Positions 17,111-24,477 of a stretch of DNA of 64,000 nucleotides are shown piece by piece; within the stretch, counting starts at the first letter, position 1; the number at the start of each line of letters is the position of its first letter. The notes beneath the pieces are model-generated. The model saw only the letters and a list, made by a program, of their open reading frames with translations. It was not told where the DNA came from and searched no databases. The translations under genes and the position numbers were made by a program. Origin of the DNA: Gloeotrichia echinulata CP02 (GTDB lineage Bacteria; Cyanobacteriota; Cyanobacteriia; Cyanobacteriales; Nostocaceae); contig CP051187.1 in NCBI GenBank assembly GCA_038087035.1, positions 930,001 to 994,000 of the forward strand, given 5' to 3'.

Positions 17111-17161
17111 ACTCGTCTATTTGAGGTTAATCGCCAATTCCACTAATGAACGCAAATCTCA
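17111..17161 (+). repeat. About 50-bp imperfect direct repeat, right copy
   Basis: Related to 15920-15969. The shared blocks include GTCTATTTGA, AATTCCA and AAATCTCA in the same order and spacing. No intact gene is attached. Beyond it (17167-17213) is a palindromic repeat (TCTCTACG...CGTAGAGA). Confidence 0.65.
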
Positions 17162-17270
17162 AGCATTCTCTACGATAAGCTGCGCGAACGCGGAGCGTCC
17201 CGTAGAGAAGACGCCAAGAGAAACTTTGCGTCTATCCTGCGGGTTCTGCTCTCCAGTATGCGTGAGATAA

Positions 17271-18716
17271 TTATCCGAGAACTTCAGCCTGCGCTTCTGG
17301 TGATAAACGCTTGACACCTTGTTTAACAAAACCTTGCAGAAAACCCAGCTGCTGATTTTGTTGAAACACATTTTGCAAAGTTTGGCGCAACTTCTCCAAA
17401 TTCAAACCAGTTCCAGAGTCTACAGCAATTTCCTGTTGTTGGAAATATTCAACCAAACTCAACCCTGCTACCCTAGTAAGATAAGCAGCACTCACACCCT
17501 GAACAACCCCACCAGCAACGAAGGTAGCGACATTACTTTTGAGAACAGTACCAATAACCTTTGTCGAGAGTTCCACTAAACCCAGTTTCAGCATCAAACT
17601 TCCCATTGTCCCCGCGACAGTTTGCGCCTGTTCTAGGGAAAATTTCTGCTGATAAATATTACCTAAATCCATGACCATCTGGGCATTAATCGCCGCAGTC
17701 GCCAAAATATCTAGTGCTGGAACTGGGTTAGCAAAAGCTGCAGCGGCGGCTATCCACTGATATTGTTCAATAATTGGAGTGGCGCGATCGCTCCTAATTT
17801 GATTCAGTCTAAGTTTTGCTTCTGCTTTCAACAACACAGCTTGACGCAGCGTCGTTAACCACACCAGCTTTTGTGCTTGCTGTGCCAAAATTTCACTCAA
17901 TTGCTGGGTTAACTGCTGGATATCAGGCGCTTGTTCTTCCATCCACTCTTGCACAGAACCATCAGCTTCATGCTTGCGGACTTTGATAGCTATCCCAGAC
18001 GCCGCAATCGCAACCACATTTCCCTGGATTCGCTGTTTCAACGACAGCAAGATGCTAGCACGTTCATCTGGCAAATATTGGTCTTGTTTATTAAAAACCA
18101 CCATGAACGGCTGATTTTTTGCCTTTAGCTGCTGTAATATTTGAAATTCTGAATCTGTCAAATCGCCGTTGGTCACAAACAGGACACAATCAGATTTTTG
18201 CACTTGGGTCAAAATCGCCGCATCTGAGTTGTCACCGGTTTGTTGAAACAAAGGCGCTGTTTCTTGGAAATTTACAGATTTTGTATCCCACAGATCTACA
18301 TTTTTGGCTAAAACTTGAATTAAAGTGGTCTTACCTACGGATTTGCCACCAGTAATAACCAGTTTAATTTCTTGTCTGTCTAATTCCCTAAATAACTCGG
18401 CTACTTGTTCTCGCAGTGTTTCTAAGGCTGGATGGTGTTCTGCTTCTTGTGCCAGTTGGTTAATTACGGCTTCAGTGTTGGCGATCGCACTTTCTACGGT
18501 TTCCCGCTCTACCAGCATACCATCTAGCTGCTCCAAACCATTTTTCGGGCGATTTTGCCTGATTAACCACAAACCACCACCAACGGCGAAAGCACTCAAT
18601 AAACTAAATTCACCCACCTGCACTATAGAATGATGCCAGGTTTGTAACATCCACAAACAGAAGGATAGTCCTAATCCTCCCACTAAAATTGGTCGCTGCA
18701 ACTTCACAACCATCAT
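17271..18716 (-). CDS. DUF697-like membrane-associated P-loop GTPase
   Basis: 481 residues. Two hydrophobic N-terminal segments (about 10-55), an Era/dynamin-like GTPase with Walker A GGKSVGKTTL (near 122-131), a D-rich switch region and an NKQD base-specificity motif (about 210), then a C-terminal helical region with FANPVPALDILATAAINAQMVMDLG, typical of DUF697 proteins. The likely role is membrane remodelling or tethering; no specific partner is evident. It lies 38 bp downstream of the PD-(D/E)XK gene. Confidence 0.82.
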   Translation of the reverse strand: MMVVKLQRPILVGGLGLSFCLWMLQTWHHSIVQVGEFSLLSAFAVGGGLWLIRQNRPKNGLEQLDGMLVERETVESAIANTEAVINQLAQEAEHHPALETLREQVAELFRELDRQEIKLVITGGKSVGKTTLIQVLAKNVDLWDTKSVNFQETAPLFQQTGDNSDAAILTQVQKSDCVLFVTNGDLTDSEFQILQQLKAKNQPFMVVFNKQDQYLPDERASILLSLKQRIQGNVVAIAASGIAIKVRKHEADGSVQEWMEEQAPDIQQLTQQLSEILAQQAQKLVWLTTLRQAVLLKAEAKLRLNQIRSDRATPIIEQYQWIAAAAAFANPVPALDILATAAINAQMVMDLGNIYQQKFSLEQAQTVAGTMGSLMLKLGLVELSTKVIGTVLKSNVATFVAGGVVQGVSAAYLTRVAGLSLVEYFQQQEIAVDSGTGLNLEKLRQTLQNVFQQNQQLGFLQGFVKQGVKRLSPEAQAEVLG

Positions 18717-18754
18717 TCTCCGAACTTTTTGTCAGGTTCCTACTCCAGAATAGA

Positions 18755-19234
18755 TCAAAACCCTGCCTCTTTGAATGGGACAGGCGAACAAACACAATTT
18801 TCTTTACTTACCGCTGTTAAGATTAATTGCCAAGCTTCGCGATATTGTGCAGAACGAGGTTTACGCTGTCGCTTTTCAGTTTCCACAAGGTGTATTTCGC
18901 TACCATAGCCGATGAACACATCGACTGGGAAGATGTAAAATAGGTCGAGTTTTTCTATATATACTAGGGCAAAATCAAAGTCTGCTGGCTTATATACTTC
19001 TCTAACCATTAGCCGGCGATTTGTTTTGGTGCGACGATTATCTACAACATAATTCCCCGAAGGCTCATCAAACCAAGCATATTTGACTTGGATTTTCATC
19101 ACAGTTCCTTCTACATCAAAGGCTAAATCATAAGGTAGCCTGTCGCCAATAGGTTTTAAAACTCCCCAACCACGCTTTAAGGCGTGAATAACAGCCGCTT
19201 GTTCGGCTATGTCTCCTTTAAGCTTTGTGTCCAT
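18755..19234 (-). CDS. PD-(D/E)XK endonuclease of the group I intron (I-Ssp6803I) type
   Basis: 159 residues. The pattern GDIAEQAAVIHALKRGWGVLKPIGDRLPYDLAF, read in parts, followed by MKIQVKYAWF gives a catalytic D...QVK core. Its spacing matches the PD-(D/E)XK family that includes I-Ssp6803I, the homing endonuclease of a cyanobacterial tRNA-fMet intron. Here the gene is free-standing, yet a tRNA-fMet group I intron lies 2 kb away at 21315-21558. Homing activity is inferred; many relatives are host genes of unknown role. Confidence 0.72.
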   Translation of the reverse strand: MDTKLKGDIAEQAAVIHALKRGWGVLKPIGDRLPYDLAFDVEGTVMKIQVKYAWFDEPSGNYVVDNRRTKTNRRLMVREVYKPADFDFALVYIEKLDLFYIFPVDVFIGYGSEIHLVETEKRQRKPRSAQYREAWQLILTAVSKENCVCSPVPFKEAGF

Positions 19235-19412
19235 TCAATAGAAATGTTGAGCGCAGTCCCCACCTAAAAATACTATCAGGACTTACGCACGGACTACGAT
19301 TTTATGTCATTAGGAGCGCAGCGTAGTCATCGCAAAGCTTTATAGAAGTAACCCGATAGGCGCAAAACCCTGTGTCTTTTAGACTCCGGATGTAGCGCCA
19401 ACGTTTAATTTA

Positions 19413-19562
19413 TTAAACGTGATTTTTTCTTTTTGGTTCAGGTAAAGAATCAATCAATTCTTCTATGATTTGAGTCATAGTTTTATCTTTTTCCACCGCT
19501 AATAAGCGTAGTTTATTAATTATGCGTTCGCTTAAAAGTATATGTAATTGCTTTTTTGGCAT
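19413..19562 (-). CDS. Small ribbon-helix-helix protein divergent from tnpB
   Basis: 49 residues. The sequence MPKKQLHILLSERIINKLRL continuing LAVEKDKTMTQIIEELIDSL is a typical RHH/CopG-type domain: a beta strand, then two helices with the KDKTMTQIIEE turn. The start lies 75 bp from the tnpB start on the other strand, so the shared spacer could carry both promoters. It could repress tnpB, which is inference. Confidence 0.6.
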   Translation of the reverse strand: MPKKQLHILLSERIINKLRLLAVEKDKTMTQIIEELIDSLPEPKRKNHV

Positions 19563-19637
19563 ATTATGTAGTTTATGTGTACACAATCATGCTATCATAT
19601 ATACAGTTAACAAAATCATCAAGGAGGTGATTAAGTA

Positions 19638-20942
19638 ATGCTGGTTTTAGAGTACAAAGTCAAAGCTAAAAAGCATCAATACGATGCAATTAATGAGGCT
19701 ATCCGTACAACTCAATTCATCAGAAATAAAGCTATACGCTACTGGATGGATTCCCCAAAAGAAGCCAAAATTAATAAAATTGCTTTAAATAATTACTCAA
19801 CAGCGTTACGCAAAGAGTTTAAATTTGTTGAGGAATTAAACTCAATGGCTTGCCAAGCTGCAACTGAACGAGCATGGTCTGCCATTGATAGGTTCTACCA
19901 TAACTGTAAGAAGAAGAGGCAGTGCGGTCTTGGGGTCTCCCCAAGTGGAGCAACTGCCGTAGTAGCAGGTAAAAAGGGCTATCCCAGATTTCAAAAAGAT
20001 AACCGTTCGGTGGAATATAAAACCTCTGGATGGTCGTTAAATCAAACTAAAAGACGCATCATATTTACTGATAAAAAAGGTATTGGTGAAGTAAAGTTAC
20101 TTGGTAAATGGGATATCGAAACTTACCCAGTTAAGCAAATTAAGCGTGTTAGATTGCTCAAAAAAGCCGATGGATTCTATTGTCAATTCTGCATTGATGT
20201 AGATGTTGAATCTGAGTCTAGAATTGCTGACGGTGAAATAGGTCTAGACGTTGGTCTAGAGTTTTTCTACTCAGATTCTAATGGTAATCATGTAGAAAAC
20301 CCTAGATTTTTGAGGAAATCTGAGAAAGCAATTAAACACGCTCAGAGACAGATTTACAAAAAAGAGAAAGGCAAAAACCAAAGAAGAAAAGCACGAAACA
20401 GGTATGCTCGAAAACATTTAAAAGTAAGTAGGCAACGGAAAGAACACGCTCTTAAATTGGCGCGTAACGTATGCAAAGCTAACGCTTTAGTAGCCTATGT
20501 TCGGCGAAGCCGTTGCCGAAGGCTAAATTTGAATATTAAAGGCATGGTAAAAAATCACTGTCTAGCCAAGAGCATTAATGATGCATCTTGGTCACTTTTC
20601 CGCAGTTGGTTAGAATATTTTGCAGCTAAATTTAACAGCACTGTTGTTGCTGTCAATCCTAGAATGACATCTCAAAAATGTTCGGATTGTGGAACAATTG
20701 TCAAAAAATCCCTCTCAACTCGTAGCCATGTATGTAGTTGTGGTTGCAGTTTGCAGAGGGATGTTAATGCTGCAAAAAATATTCTAAATCTTGTCTCCGA
20801 CACGCTCCGCGATGCAAAAGCTAGGGTAGGGCATACCCAAAGTAACGCTTCTGGACTAGTAACCTCTACTCTAATTGGCGTAAGCCTGTTAGAGCAAGTT
20901 ACTAGGATGAAGGAAGAATCCCCCGACTTTACGAGTAAGTGA
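19638..20942 (+). CDS. tnpB: TnpB RNA-guided nuclease (IS200/IS605), interrupted by in-frame palindromic insertions
   Basis: 434 residues. A strong AAGGAGGTGA site lies 10 bases before the ATG. RuvC-I Asp is present (GLDVGL, near 200), the zinc ribbon CSDCG...CSCGC is intact (about 350-375), and RuvC-III Asp is present (LQRDVNAAKNI). The RuvC-II Glu normally found in YEDLN-KGM is not visible: this spot reads AYVRRSRCRRLNLNIKGM because a palindromic repeat (20499-20523) is inserted. Two more insertions occur at 19918-19959 and 20793-20823. The frame survives all three, but the nuclease is probably inactive. The 3' end runs into the right-end hairpin (20922-20970). Confidence 0.88.
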   Translation: MLVLEYKVKAKKHQYDAINEAIRTTQFIRNKAIRYWMDSPKEAKINKIALNNYSTALRKEFKFVEELNSMACQAATERAWSAIDRFYHNCKKKRQCGLGVSPSGATAVVAGKKGYPRFQKDNRSVEYKTSGWSLNQTKRRIIFTDKKGIGEVKLLGKWDIETYPVKQIKRVRLLKKADGFYCQFCIDVDVESESRIADGEIGLDVGLEFFYSDSNGNHVENPRFLRKSEKAIKHAQRQIYKKEKGKNQRRKARNRYARKHLKVSRQRKEHALKLARNVCKANALVAYVRRSRCRRLNLNIKGMVKNHCLAKSINDASWSLFRSWLEYFAAKFNSTVVAVNPRMTSQKCSDCGTIVKKSLSTRSHVCSCGCSLQRDVNAAKNILNLVSDTLRDAKARVGHTQSNASGLVTSTLIGVSLLEQVTRMKEESPDFTSK

Positions 20943-20970
20943 GCAAAGCGAAACTTACTCAGTCGGGGGA
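20922..20970 (+). repeat. IS200/IS605 right-end hairpin
   Basis: TCCCCCGACT pairs with AGTCGGGGGA, with an inner GTAAGT...ACTTAC pair. It overlaps the last codons of tnpB, as the guide-RNA scaffold and right end do in this family. Confidence 0.65.
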
Positions 20971-21054
20971 GTGTCAATTTTCGTCATATAGCAACCGCCA
21001 AAGTGCTTAGGACATTAACTGATGATAAAACCTAGACACAATCAGACTTGTAAC

Positions 21055-21177
21055 CCAGTCCCCAGTCCCCAGTCCCCAGTCCCCAGTCCCCAGTCCCCAG
21101 TCCCCAGTCCCCAGTCCCCAGTCCCCAGTCCCCAGTCCCCAGTCCCCAGTCCCCAGTCCCCAGTCCCCAGTCCCCAG
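21055..21177 (+). repeat. Heptanucleotide tandem repeat (CAGTCCC)
   Basis: About 17 perfect copies of a 7-bp unit in tandem. No frame or RNA is associated with it. It lies between tnpB and the tRNA-fMet gene. Confidence 0.9.
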
Positions 21178-21227
21178 CTATAAGTGCGTAAGTCCTAATA
21201 ATTTATTTTTTCTCAGTCCCTAAAACA

Positions 21228-21259
21228 AAACCCTGTAATCTTTAAGGATTACAGGGTTT
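21228..21259. terminator. Hairpin downstream of tRNA-fMet
   Basis: A perfect 13-bp stem (AAACCCTGTAATC / GATTACAGGGTTT) with a six-base loop, flanked by short T- and A-runs. Read on the minus strand it follows the tRNA gene directly and would terminate its transcript. Confidence 0.65.
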
Positions 21260-21271
21260 CATTTTTTAACT

Positions 21272-21592
21272 TGGTGGCGGGAAGTGGATTTGAACCACTG
21301 ACCTTCGGGTTATGCTTACCATCTACAACTTTCGCTGCCCAGATTAACTGGTTTGTGGTCTGGACTGTCCCTTCACCCTCAGCGTTACTGTTAGGGTGTC
21401 TGCCTTCCAGTCTCTACACCTTCTCCATTTCTGGAGCTTGGTTCGGGATTACCGCGCTATTGGCTTCCCCGAGTTTGACAGATAAACGCACATAAGTTTC
21501 TTTATGTGCCGCCCACAGCAAACCTAACTAATAAGCGTCTAGTTAAATTTGCCCGTTGAGCCCGACGAGCTACCAGGCTGCTCTATCCCGCG
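21272..21592 (-). tRNA. Initiator tRNA-fMet(CAU) split by a group I intron
   Basis: The 5' exon (21592-21559) begins CGCGGGATAGAGCAGCCTGG and ends in the anticodon arm at U33. The 3' exon (21314-21272) begins with the anticodon CAU and AA, then CCCGAAGG, TTCAAATCC and an encoded CCA. Position 1 (C) does not pair with position 72 (C), the mismatch that marks an initiator tRNA, and the D arm (GAGC...GCTC) is intact. Removing 21558-21315 restores a normal cloverleaf. Confidence 0.92.
21315..21558 (-). ncRNA. Group I (IC3-type) self-splicing intron in tRNA-fMet
   Basis: 244 nt inserted between U33 and C34. The boundaries obey group I rules: the 5' exon ends in U and the intron ends in G. Core segments match the Anabaena tRNA-Leu intron pattern: GGTAATCCCGAACCAAGC-like P4-P6 sequence, AGAGACTGGAAGG, ACCCTAAC...GAGGGTGAAG, ACAGTCCAGACC and GCAGCGAAAGTTG near the 3' end. 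P1 can form as a short GCU/GGC helix with a U-G pair at the splice site. The intron has no internal ORF. Confidence 0.9.
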
Positions 21593-21642
21593 TTGCCGTC
21601 TCTCGACTTCTTTACTATAACTCAAAGTCAAAAGTTTGGCAA

Positions 21643-22596
21643 CTACAAAAGCGATAATTCTCCAATTACTTCTAAACGCTTATATTTCCCAAAGGACATA
21701 AACTTTTCCGAGAGGCTTTGGGCGACGCTGGGAGTAATCCAGCCCAGTTGCTGGAGCAGGTGAATCGCCACGGCATATTTTGCCCGCTTTGCCCCATCCA
21801 TAACCTTGATGGACAATCCCATACCCTCACCGAGTCTAGCAATGCACTGCACTCCTTCTGCACCGGCTTTACTGAGCAGTTCCCCTGGGCTTAAGCGCAT
21901 CAATTCTGTGTCAAATTCGCCATCGCCTGCGACCATAGATGGGTGATGAGTCATGGCACGGGCGATCCGCTCCATATCCAAATTACTCCCGGAGGCTAGC
22001 AGGGCATACAAAGAGGCCATTTGACCAAGTTGCATTAGATAGGTGGGTGCGCCGCAGTCGTCGTGAGCGCTGATAAATTCCTCGGCGGGCATTCGTAGTA
22101 AATCTGCTACTTTGCCCAAAATCAACTGCTGCACCGGGTGTTTGCGTTCTAAGTAGTTATTTAAAGGCCAATGGCGTTGCTGACAGACAGCTAACATCCC
22201 CGCATGTTTACCAGAGCAGTTGTATTCTAGAGGACTCTGCTTGCCTTCACTAATCGGGCATTGGAGTGCCGTGGGGTCAATATCAGCCCGCCAAAGGATG
22301 TTAAATACTTGTCTGACCTGTTCGATTGTGCCTTTGTGGGAACTGGTGATAATTGCTAAATCGCGATCGCTGAGGTCGTAGCGTTCGAGTGTCCCTGTGG
22401 TGGTAATTGCTAGCGCTTGAAAAGGTTTCAGCGCTGAACGGACAAATGCAGCAGTTTCTGAGTTACCGGCTACGGACAGAACCCGTCCCCGTTCGTCAGA
22501 CACAACAGCCTGGACTATATGTCTCGATTCAATAATCCCTTCCCGCAGCAACCTGACTTCTAGTGGTGTAGCTTGAGTTCGTTTTCCCATTGTCAT
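21643..22596 (-). CDS. L-asparaginase II-type protein
   Basis: 317 residues. The blocks HIVQAVVSDERGRVLSVAGN (near 25), SALKPFQALA, SSHKGT, NCSGKHAGMLAVC (about 125), HDDCGAPTYLM and MVAGDGEFDT are characteristic of the bacterial AnsB-II/PF06089 asparaginases (Rhizobium type). These are distinct from the periplasmic E. coli type and hydrolyse asparagine to aspartate and ammonia. It is monocistronic. An IS605-type end relic lies just upstream. Confidence 0.9.
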   Translation of the reverse strand: MTMGKRTQATPLEVRLLREGIIESRHIVQAVVSDERGRVLSVAGNSETAAFVRSALKPFQALAITTTGTLERYDLSDRDLAIITSSHKGTIEQVRQVFNILWRADIDPTALQCPISEGKQSPLEYNCSGKHAGMLAVCQQRHWPLNNYLERKHPVQQLILGKVADLLRMPAEEFISAHDDCGAPTYLMQLGQMASLYALLASGSNLDMERIARAMTHHPSMVAGDGEFDTELMRLSPGELLSKAGAEGVQCIARLGEGMGLSIKVMDGAKRAKYAVAIHLLQQLGWITPSVAQSLSEKFMSFGKYKRLEVIGELSLL

Positions 22597-23035
22597 GGGT
22601 TCATCGGAATCCTTGGGTAAAAACCCCGTCCTTCTAGGACGGCTTTATATTATCAGTTATCAGTTATCAGTTATCAGTCAAGAGTGATGTGTTTATCGTT
22701 GGGTTTAAGTCCCCCACAAAGTCAGTTATCAGTTATCAGTTATCAGTCAAGAGTAATGTGTTTATCGTTACGCCTTGATAACTGTTCACTGTTCACTGAT
22801 TTAAATCCCCCACCATACGCCTTGATAACTGTTCACTGATTTAAACTGCGATCGCATTATTGCCTTGGAGTTGTTTAATTTGGCGTGCTATTGTGCTGCA
22901 CTTTCAACGGGACAATTACCGATTCAAATCTCACAACCCTGTACGCATAATGTTTTGCTCTGGCAAGCCTCGTCAGTTGTGAGTGGTCAGTTGTGTTTCT
23001 TGACGACTGACCACTGACTCATGACGAATGACTAT
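22597..23035. other. Intergenic region with IS605 end relic and short repeats
   Basis: 439 bp without genes. At 22613-22646 a CCCCGTCCTTCTAGGACGG hairpin resembles the right end of IS200/IS605 elements and matches one near 47067-47090. From 22650 to 22760 two blocks of CAGTTAT tandem heptads carry a repeated spacer (CAAGAGT-ATGTGTTTATCGTT). Nothing else is recognised. Confidence 0.55.
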
Positions 23036-23536
23036 TTACAACAAATGCCAAACTATCGTACCAGTAACAAACAATCCCGCCAAGCCTGCAAAGGTAAATT
23101 GTAACCTGCGGATAATCGGTTTGATTTGGTAGGTGACAATCAGGCGATCGCGGTTGAGTATTTCCTGTGGCTTAGTCCAAGTTTGACCGTCGTACCACCC
23201 GGATTCTTCATAAAATACCGTAGGGCTTTTGAGGCGATCGCTCACATAGAACCAGCCCAAATACAACCGCACTAGTACCAGTACTATCCCCACACTCGCC
23301 CCAGCCGCACCACACAGGATAAATTGTCCTATATACTTGTGTGGGGGAAAACTTGCAGCTGCCACAGGTCCTGCTACCAGCCACGAAAAACCCCAAATCC
23401 AAAGTATTTTTGTGATATAATCGCGCCAGCTGACGGTGCAATCACGAAATAACCAGGCGGTTCTTAATTCTTCGTATTCATTTAACGGTTGTTGTTCACT
23501 GGGAACTGGGCAATTTGAAACCGAATACTGAATCAT
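23036..23536 (-). CDS. CGLD27-like membrane protein
   Basis: 166 residues. Three hydrophobic segments (about 42-62, 72-92 and 145-165), with the family patterns SFPPHKYIGQF, LYLGWFYVSDRL, YEESGWYDGQTW-KP and DRLIVTYQIKPIIRRL. This is the cyanobacterial and plastid CGLD27/PF06799 family, linked in plants to photosynthesis or iron homeostasis, with unknown biochemistry. Its start overlaps the stop of rsfS by four bases, so the two are co-translated. Confidence 0.85.
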   Translation of the reverse strand: MIQYSVSNCPVPSEQQPLNEYEELRTAWLFRDCTVSWRDYITKILWIWGFSWLVAGPVAAASFPPHKYIGQFILCGAAGASVGIVLVLVRLYLGWFYVSDRLKSPTVFYEESGWYDGQTWTKPQEILNRDRLIVTYQIKPIIRRLQFTFAGLAGLFVTGTIVWHLL

Positions 23537-23994
23537 ATTGGCTTACCCCCACTGTCATCATATTCCGGCAATTCCAGACGTTCTGCATGGCCCCAGAACG
23601 CTTCTAAATTATAAAACTCTCGCTCCCTGGGCATCATGACATGAACAATCACATCACCGTAGTCTTGTAGCACCCAACTCCCCTCAGCCTTTCCTGCTGT
23701 TCGCAACGGGCGGCGTTGCCATTCTATTTCTACTTGTGCTTCAATTGCTTCGGCGATCGCTCTTACTTGCACTCTCGAATAGCCCGTCATCATCACAAAG
23801 TAATCGGCCAGGTAAGACACATCTCCTACTCTGAGCAATAAAATCTCCCCCGCTTTGCGCTCAGATGCAGCTTGGGCAATGGTTAGAGCTAATTTACCAC
23901 TGGGATCTTCAAGTTGAGCTTGTGAGCTTTCGACCGCCTTCTTGGTGACAGAGACAGATTGTATTGGGAAATCTCCTTGGAAGTAATCAGACAT
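23533..23994 (-). CDS. rsfS: Ribosomal silencing factor RsfS (Iojap family)
   Basis: 153 residues. After a variable N-terminus of about 35 residues come the RsfS blocks: AERKAGEILLLRVGDVSYLADYFVMMTGYSRVQVRAIAEAIE (read in parts), then EGSWVLQDYGDVIVHVM and EREFYNLEAFWGHAERLEL. RsfS binds L14 and blocks subunit joining when nutrients are low. It is followed with overlap by the CGLD27-like gene, a usual cyanobacterial arrangement. Confidence 0.93.
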   Translation of the reverse strand: MSDYFQGDFPIQSVSVTKKAVESSQAQLEDPSGKLALTIAQAASERKAGEILLLRVGDVSYLADYFVMMTGYSRVQVRAIAEAIEAQVEIEWQRRPLRTAGKAEGSWVLQDYGDVIVHVMMPREREFYNLEAFWGHAERLELPEYDDSGGKPI

Positions 23995-24477
23995 TAAACC
24001 TCAGGTGCTTTATCCCTTTTGTTACAACATTTTACAATTCCTGACAAGCAACTATTGAACTGCAAGTGTATGAATTGGTTTTTTTTGAATACTAACAAAA
24101 AAACAGGTGTCTCGTGCGCTGAATTAAACCCAAGACCTACTATCCGGGCACATATATTTTCCGCTATGGTGGTCAAAAATCTAGATTTTTTGGGCTTTTG
24201 ACTCTTGTCTGCGACACGCTGCGCGATGACAATCCCTACGAAAAAATATTACACGCAGCTTTTTCATTTAAATACCCCTCCCCGGTGAAGGGTAGGGGTT
24301 AGGGTTAGGATTGGGGGTATCAGGAATATTTAACCTGTCGCGGAAGTCCCCGCCTTCAATGTACTCTAATGGTAGGTATTGTGAGCCTTATGATTAGCTG
24401 GATCACCACAGACAACGCTATTCCAAGGGTTTTAGCGATTCTAATTGCCAAAAGCGAGCAGTGTTGGGGATTTGGCG
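23995..24477. other. Intergenic region upstream of rsfS
   Basis: 483 bp without a gene. It contains a segment starting GGGCACATATAT (24147-24185) that is related to 26081-26119, a palindromic repeat of the CTGCGACACGCTGCGCGATG type (24207-24228), and a CCCCTCCCCGGTGAAGGG stretch near 24275-24300. The rsfS promoter should lie here. Confidence 0.45.

Larger units (their letters stand above)
19278..21196. mobile_element. Segment bounded by 13-bp inverted repeats, containing RHH gene and tnpB
   Basis: AGGACTTACGCAC at 19278-19290 and its exact complement at 21184-21196 bracket about 1.9 kb holding the small RHH gene, tnpB and the CAGTCCC tandem array. The AGGACTTACGCA motif recurs elsewhere (for example 48145-48156 and, partly, 37542), so these ends may belong to a repeat family rather than to one transposon. 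Confidence 0.45.

Noticed and set aside
20922..20970. Hairpin after tnpB as a Rho-independent terminator
   Set aside because: There is no T-run and the form matches the IS200/IS605 right end.
21271..21495. 74-codon ORF with GSGFEPLTF
   Set aside because: It is the antisense reading of the tRNA-fMet 3' exon and its intron.
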